A stretch of DNA of 64,000 nt from Neorhizobium sp. UBA3556 (GTDB taxonomy: Bacteria; Pseudomonadota; Alphaproteobacteria; Rhizobiales; Rhizobiaceae), in contig DFNX01000016.1 in NCBI GenBank assembly GCA_002376235.1, positions 124,001 through 188,000 on the forward strand. Reading direction: 5' to 3'. Below, piece after piece: positions 61,529-64,000 of this stretch. Position numbers and translations under genes: made by a program. The notes under the pieces were generated by a model, which saw only the letters and a program-made list of their open reading frames with translations, made no database searches and had not been told where the DNA came from. Each line of letters begins with the position of its first letter. Within the stretch, counting starts at the first letter, position 1.

Positions 61529-61681
61529 ATGGAAACCTATACCGCACTCCGCCAATTCGCCGACAGCTGGGGTCTGCTCGCCATGACCCTGTTCTTTGCC
61601 GGCGTCATTCTGTTCACCCTGCGCCCGGGCTCGAAGTCTCAAGCAAACGAGGCCGCCCAGATCCCTCTGAAGGAGGACTAA
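61529..61681 (+). CDS. ccoQ: cbb3 oxidase small subunit
   Basis: A 50-residue single-span protein (FixQ) with hydrophobic segment WGLLAMTLFFAGVILFTL, then a short polar tail. In relatives it protects or stabilises the complex. Easily missed because of its length. ATG after gaggagggc; 12 bases beyond ccoO and one base before the ccoP ATG. Confidence 0.92.
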   Translation: METYTALRQFADSWGLLAMTLFFAGVILFTLRPGSKSQANEAAQIPLKED

Positions 61682-61682
61682 G

Positions 61683-62546
61683 ATGGCGGACAAACATATC
61701 GATGAGATCAGCGGCGTCGAAACCACCGGTCACGAGTGGGACGGCATCCGCGAATTGAACAATCCCATGCCGCGCTGGTGGGTATGGACCTTTTACGCCT
61801 GTATCGTCTGGGCATTGGGATATACAGTCCTTTACCCGGCGTGGCCGCTGGTCAATGATGCGACCCGTGGTGTTCTCGGCTATTCCAGCCGTGGTGAGCT
61901 GGTAACCGAAATGGCGGCGGCGAAGGCAGCCCAGGGCGCAATCCTCGAGCGGATCGCGCAGGCTACGCCGGAAGAAATCATTGCCAATCCGGAACTCAAC
62001 CAGTTCGCCATGGCTGGCGGTGCGGCTGCGTTCCGCGTCAACTGCACGCCCTGTCACGGCACGGGTGCCGCCGGCGGAGAGGGGTACCCGAACCTCAACG
62101 ACGACGACTGGCTTTGGGGCGGCAGTGTCGATGCGATCTATCAGACTGTCGCGCACGGCATTCGTGATGCCGTCGATCCAGATACGCGTATCGGCGAGAT
62201 GACTGCCTTTGCCGACGTGATTGAACCTGACGAAATTCGTCAGGCTGCTGCCTATGTCGTCAGCCTGACGGGGAAACCTCGTGATCCGTCGATGGTGGAG
62301 CCCGGTAAGCAGGTCTTTATGGACAATTGCGCATCCTGTCATGGTGAGAATGCCGAGGGTAACCGCGATCTGGGCGCACCGAACCTGGCCGATGCCATCT
62401 GGCTGAAAGTCGAGGGGGAAGATCAGATCGCAAGCCAGATCCGGGCACCGAAGCACGGCGTCATGCCGGCATGGGGCACACGCCTCGGCGATGTCACGGT
62501 CAAGCAGCTGGCCGTCTATGTCCATTCCCTGGGAGGCGGGGAGTAG
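61683..62546 (+). CDS. ccoP: cbb3 oxidase subunit III (dihaem c)
   Basis: The electron-entry subunit (FixP), 287 residues. One N-terminal span (about 34–56), then two haem c sites, CTPCH (121–125) and CASCH (216–220). Overlaps closely with ccoQ, ends the operon; two hairpins follow. Confidence 0.95.
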   Translation: MADKHIDEISGVETTGHEWDGIRELNNPMPRWWVWTFYACIVWALGYTVLYPAWPLVNDATRGVLGYSSRGELVTEMAAAKAAQGAILERIAQATPEEIIANPELNQFAMAGGAAAFRVNCTPCHGTGAAGGEGYPNLNDDDWLWGGSVDAIYQTVAHGIRDAVDPDTRIGEMTAFADVIEPDEIRQAAAYVVSLTGKPRDPSMVEPGKQVFMDNCASCHGENAEGNRDLGAPNLADAIWLKVEGEDQIASQIRAPKHGVMPAWGTRLGDVTVKQLAVYVHSLGGGE

Positions 62547-62550
62547 AGTC

Positions 62551-62601
62551 TCAGACCTTTGGTCTGAAACTCTCTTGGGCCGGGATCTTCGGGTCCCGGC
62601 C
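62551..62601 (+). terminator. Two hairpins after ccoP
   Basis: Perfect stem tcagacc/ggtctga with a 3-base loop (62551–62567) and stem ggccggga/tcccggcc (62578–62601, around a TTCG-containing loop). The second is the stronger terminator candidate, and it may also serve the convergent SRPBCC gene. Confidence 0.65.
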
Positions 62602-62636
62602 GTCGAATTTCCAGAAAGGCAGATTGTGCCGGGTAA

Positions 62637-63047
62637 TCAAAGTCGTTCGAGGATGTTTTTCAGGGTGCTGAGGTCCTGATGGATCGCAGCGGCATCTGTC
62701 TCGAAAGCTTTATCATCCGTGCCCGGCTGCCGGAGCAGGGTAAACATGATTTCCGCGCCGTCGCCATTCGGTATGACCCTCAAGGCGTTTTCGACGTTGA
62801 TGCCGGTCTGAAGCGTGACGGTGTGATCGATGACGCCGAAGTCGTTCTCAGGCGCAAACCGCACTTGGATCTTTCCGATCGGGCCGCCATCGCCGATCCA
62901 GTCTTCGCCGTCAGGTTTCAGGCCGGAGGCAAGGCCAGCAGCCCAGCGGGGCATGTTTTCCGGCTGGGATGCGAAGTCATAGACCTCACGCCAAGGCCGG
63001 TTGACGGTCAGGTGAATGATGCGAGCGGGCATCGGGGTCATAGTCAT
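62637..63047 (-). CDS. SRPBCC-fold protein
   Basis: A 136-residue START/Bet v1-like protein (IIHLTVNRPWREVYDFASQPENMPRWAAGL), a hydrophobic-ligand pocket fold; ligand unknown. In-frame ATGs at 63047, 63041 and 63032; 63041 has ggag at good spacing. The FNR box at 63107 lies 60 bases upstream, so it may be induced with ccoG under oxygen limitation. Confidence 0.75.
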   Translation of the reverse strand: MTMTPMPARIIHLTVNRPWREVYDFASQPENMPRWAAGLASGLKPDGEDWIGDGGPIGKIQVRFAPENDFGVIDHTVTLQTGINVENALRVIPNGDGAEIMFTLLRQPGTDDKAFETDAAAIHQDLSTLKNILERL

Positions 63048-63106
63048 CTCCGTTCCCTAACCTGCAGAGGGTAGGGGCGTTAACTGGTCTGTGAATGCTG
63101 CGTGGC

Positions 63107-63120
63107 TTGACTTGCGTCAA
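63107..63120. promoter_or_regulatory. FNR/FixK box between SRPBCC gene and ccoG
   Basis: TTGACTTGCGTCAA fits TTGA-N6-TCAA. Its centre is 58 bases before the ccoG ATG and about 66 before the SRPBCC ATG, so a class II promoter is possible both ways. Confidence 0.75.
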
Positions 63121-63171
63121 GGAATGCAAGGTCGCGCGGTGGGACAAAGCATGGGACAAAGGAATGTTCCG

Positions 63172-64000
63172 ATGAATATCTATACCGCCGAAAGCGCCGC
63201 CGCAGGTGACGCATCTGTCGAACGGATTGATGCCAAGGCGGTCCATTCGCCTGGCGAAAAACGCCAGCCGCTTTACGAAAAACGCCAGAAAATCTTCCCG
63301 AAGCGCGCCGAGGGGCGATTCCGCCGGTTCAAATGGCTGGTGATGCTTGTCACGCTTGGCATCTATTATCTCACTCCCTGGATCCGTTGGGATCGTGGAC
63401 CCTTCGCTCCGGATCAGGCCGTCCTCGTCGATCTCGCCAGTCGTCGTTTCTATTTCTTCTTCATCGAGATCTGGCCGCAGGAGTTCATCTTCGTGGCCGG
63501 CCTTCTGGTCATGGCAGGCTTTGGCCTGTTCCTGCTGACCTCTGCAGTTGGTCGCGCATGGTGCGGATATGCCTGTCCCCAGACGGTCTGGGTTGACCTG
63601 TTCCTTGTGGTTGAACGCTTCATCGAAGGCGACCGCAACGCCCGCATGAAACTCGATGCCGGCCCCTGGACGGCGAAAAAGCTTTTCAAGCGCGTGGTCA
63701 AGCATTCGATCTGGATTGCCATCGCTATTGCGACGGGCGGCGCCTGGATCTTTTATTTCGCCGATGCGCCGTCGCTCGCCTTTGATTTCGTCACCGGTCA
63801 GGCTGCGTTCGTCGCCTATTCCACCGTCGCCATCCTGACGGCCACCACCTACCTGCTCGGTGGGCTGATGCGCGAGCAGGTCTGTATCTACATGTGTCCC
63901 TGGCCACGTATCCAGGGCGCTATGCTGGACGAACATTCGCTGGTCGTGACCTATAATGACTGGCGAGGCGAACCGCGCAGCCGCCACGCCAAGAAGGCGG
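63172..64000 (+). CDS. ccoG: cbb3 oxidase assembly ferredoxin CcoG, 3' end cut by window edge
   Basis: FixG/RdxA-type membrane iron–sulfur protein that assists copper delivery for cbb3 oxidase. 276 codons are visible with no stop. Membrane spans occur near residues 53–70, 100–120 and beyond; cysteine motifs WCGYACPQTVW and CIYMCPWPRIQ are those of the family. ATG after caaagga. In rhizobia it is followed by ccoH–ccoI–ccoS, expected beyond the window. Confidence 0.93.
   Translation, partial: MNIYTAESAAAGDASVERIDAKAVHSPGEKRQPLYEKRQKIFPKRAEGRFRRFKWLVMLVTLGIYYLTPWIRWDRGPFAPDQAVLVDLASRRFYFFFIEIWPQEFIFVAGLLVMAGFGLFLLTSAVGRAWCGYACPQTVWVDLFLVVERFIEGDRNARMKLDAGPWTAKKLFKRVVKHSIWIAIAIATGGAWIFYFADAPSLAFDFVTGQAAFVAYSTVAILTATTYLLGGLMREQVCIYMCPWPRIQGAMLDEHSLVVTYNDWRGEPRSRHAKKA

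Noticed and set aside
59498..61726. A 742-codon open frame on the minus strand
   Set aside because: It is antisense to ccoN, ccoO and ccoQ, whose families are certain; long shadow frames are usual in high-GC DNA.

Overview
The window is a high-GC alphaproteobacterial chromosome segment, almost certainly from the Rhizobiaceae (Rhizobium/Agrobacterium/Neorhizobium type). The case rests on a complete acpXL–fabZXL–fabF2XL–fabF1XL–adh2XL–lpxXL cluster for the very-long-chain fatty acid of lipid A, an FnrN-type regulator beside hemN, a ccoNOQP–ccoG cbb3 oxidase region, class I phaC, three tandem tRNA-Glu genes, DUF1127 small proteins and a RIME-like intergenic repeat. All genus-level statements are inference from gene content, because no database search was possible.

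Layout. 1–7,055: FUSC transporter (cut by the left edge), trmJ, murI, a DUF1127/GNAT pair, a LysE exporter and a HerA-like ATPase. 7,056–19,186: rpsD, sthA, a frameshifted MmyB-type regulator opposite an SDR gene, radC–map–sfsA–phaC on the minus strand, then a lipoprotein, an AlaC-like aminotransferase and hom. 19,187–27,363: small membrane protein, recJ, three tRNA-Glu, gloA, a double cold-shock protein, DUF192, tRNA-Pro, pdxJ and a type II NADH dehydrogenase. 27,454–45,784: the accessory heart of the window. A GlxA/GbdR-like AraC regulator, a LysR–DUF1127 pair and a corrinoid methyl-transfer module (corrinoid protein, MttB-family methyltransferase without an amber codon, pterin methyltransferase, RACo-like reductive activase, 4Fe-4S protein, DUF1638, 'virulence factor' protein). 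These are followed by an ECF sigma/VWA pair, betaine–homocysteine methyltransferase (bmt) and an ABC importer of the betaine class. 45,785–46,955 is mostly gene-free. 46,956–51,784: cobP, TSUP permease, nucleoside hydrolase, fnrN, hemN. 51,935–57,481: the VLCFA/lipid A cluster. 57,569–64,000: RIME-like repeat, PAS protein, hemerythrin-like protein, ccoNOQP, SRPBCC protein and ccoG (cut by the right edge).

How the genes work together. The central block reads as import of a quaternary amine (glycine betaine or a relative) followed by two demethylation routes: Bmt to homocysteine (methionine cycle) and MttB–corrinoid–pterin methyltransferase to tetrahydrofolate, with the activase and the Fe-S protein keeping the corrinoid reduced. 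Four proteins of this pathway carry Gly/Arg-rich tails at one end. A 13-base element is shared by the promoter regions of the GlxA-type regulator and of the corrinoid/MttB divergon. A separate AT-rich palindrome resembling a SahR operator sits before bmt. The micro-oxic block is tied together by three TTGA-N6-TCAA boxes placed between fnrN/hemN, hemerythrin/ccoN and SRPBCC/ccoG, each at a distance compatible with activation in both directions.
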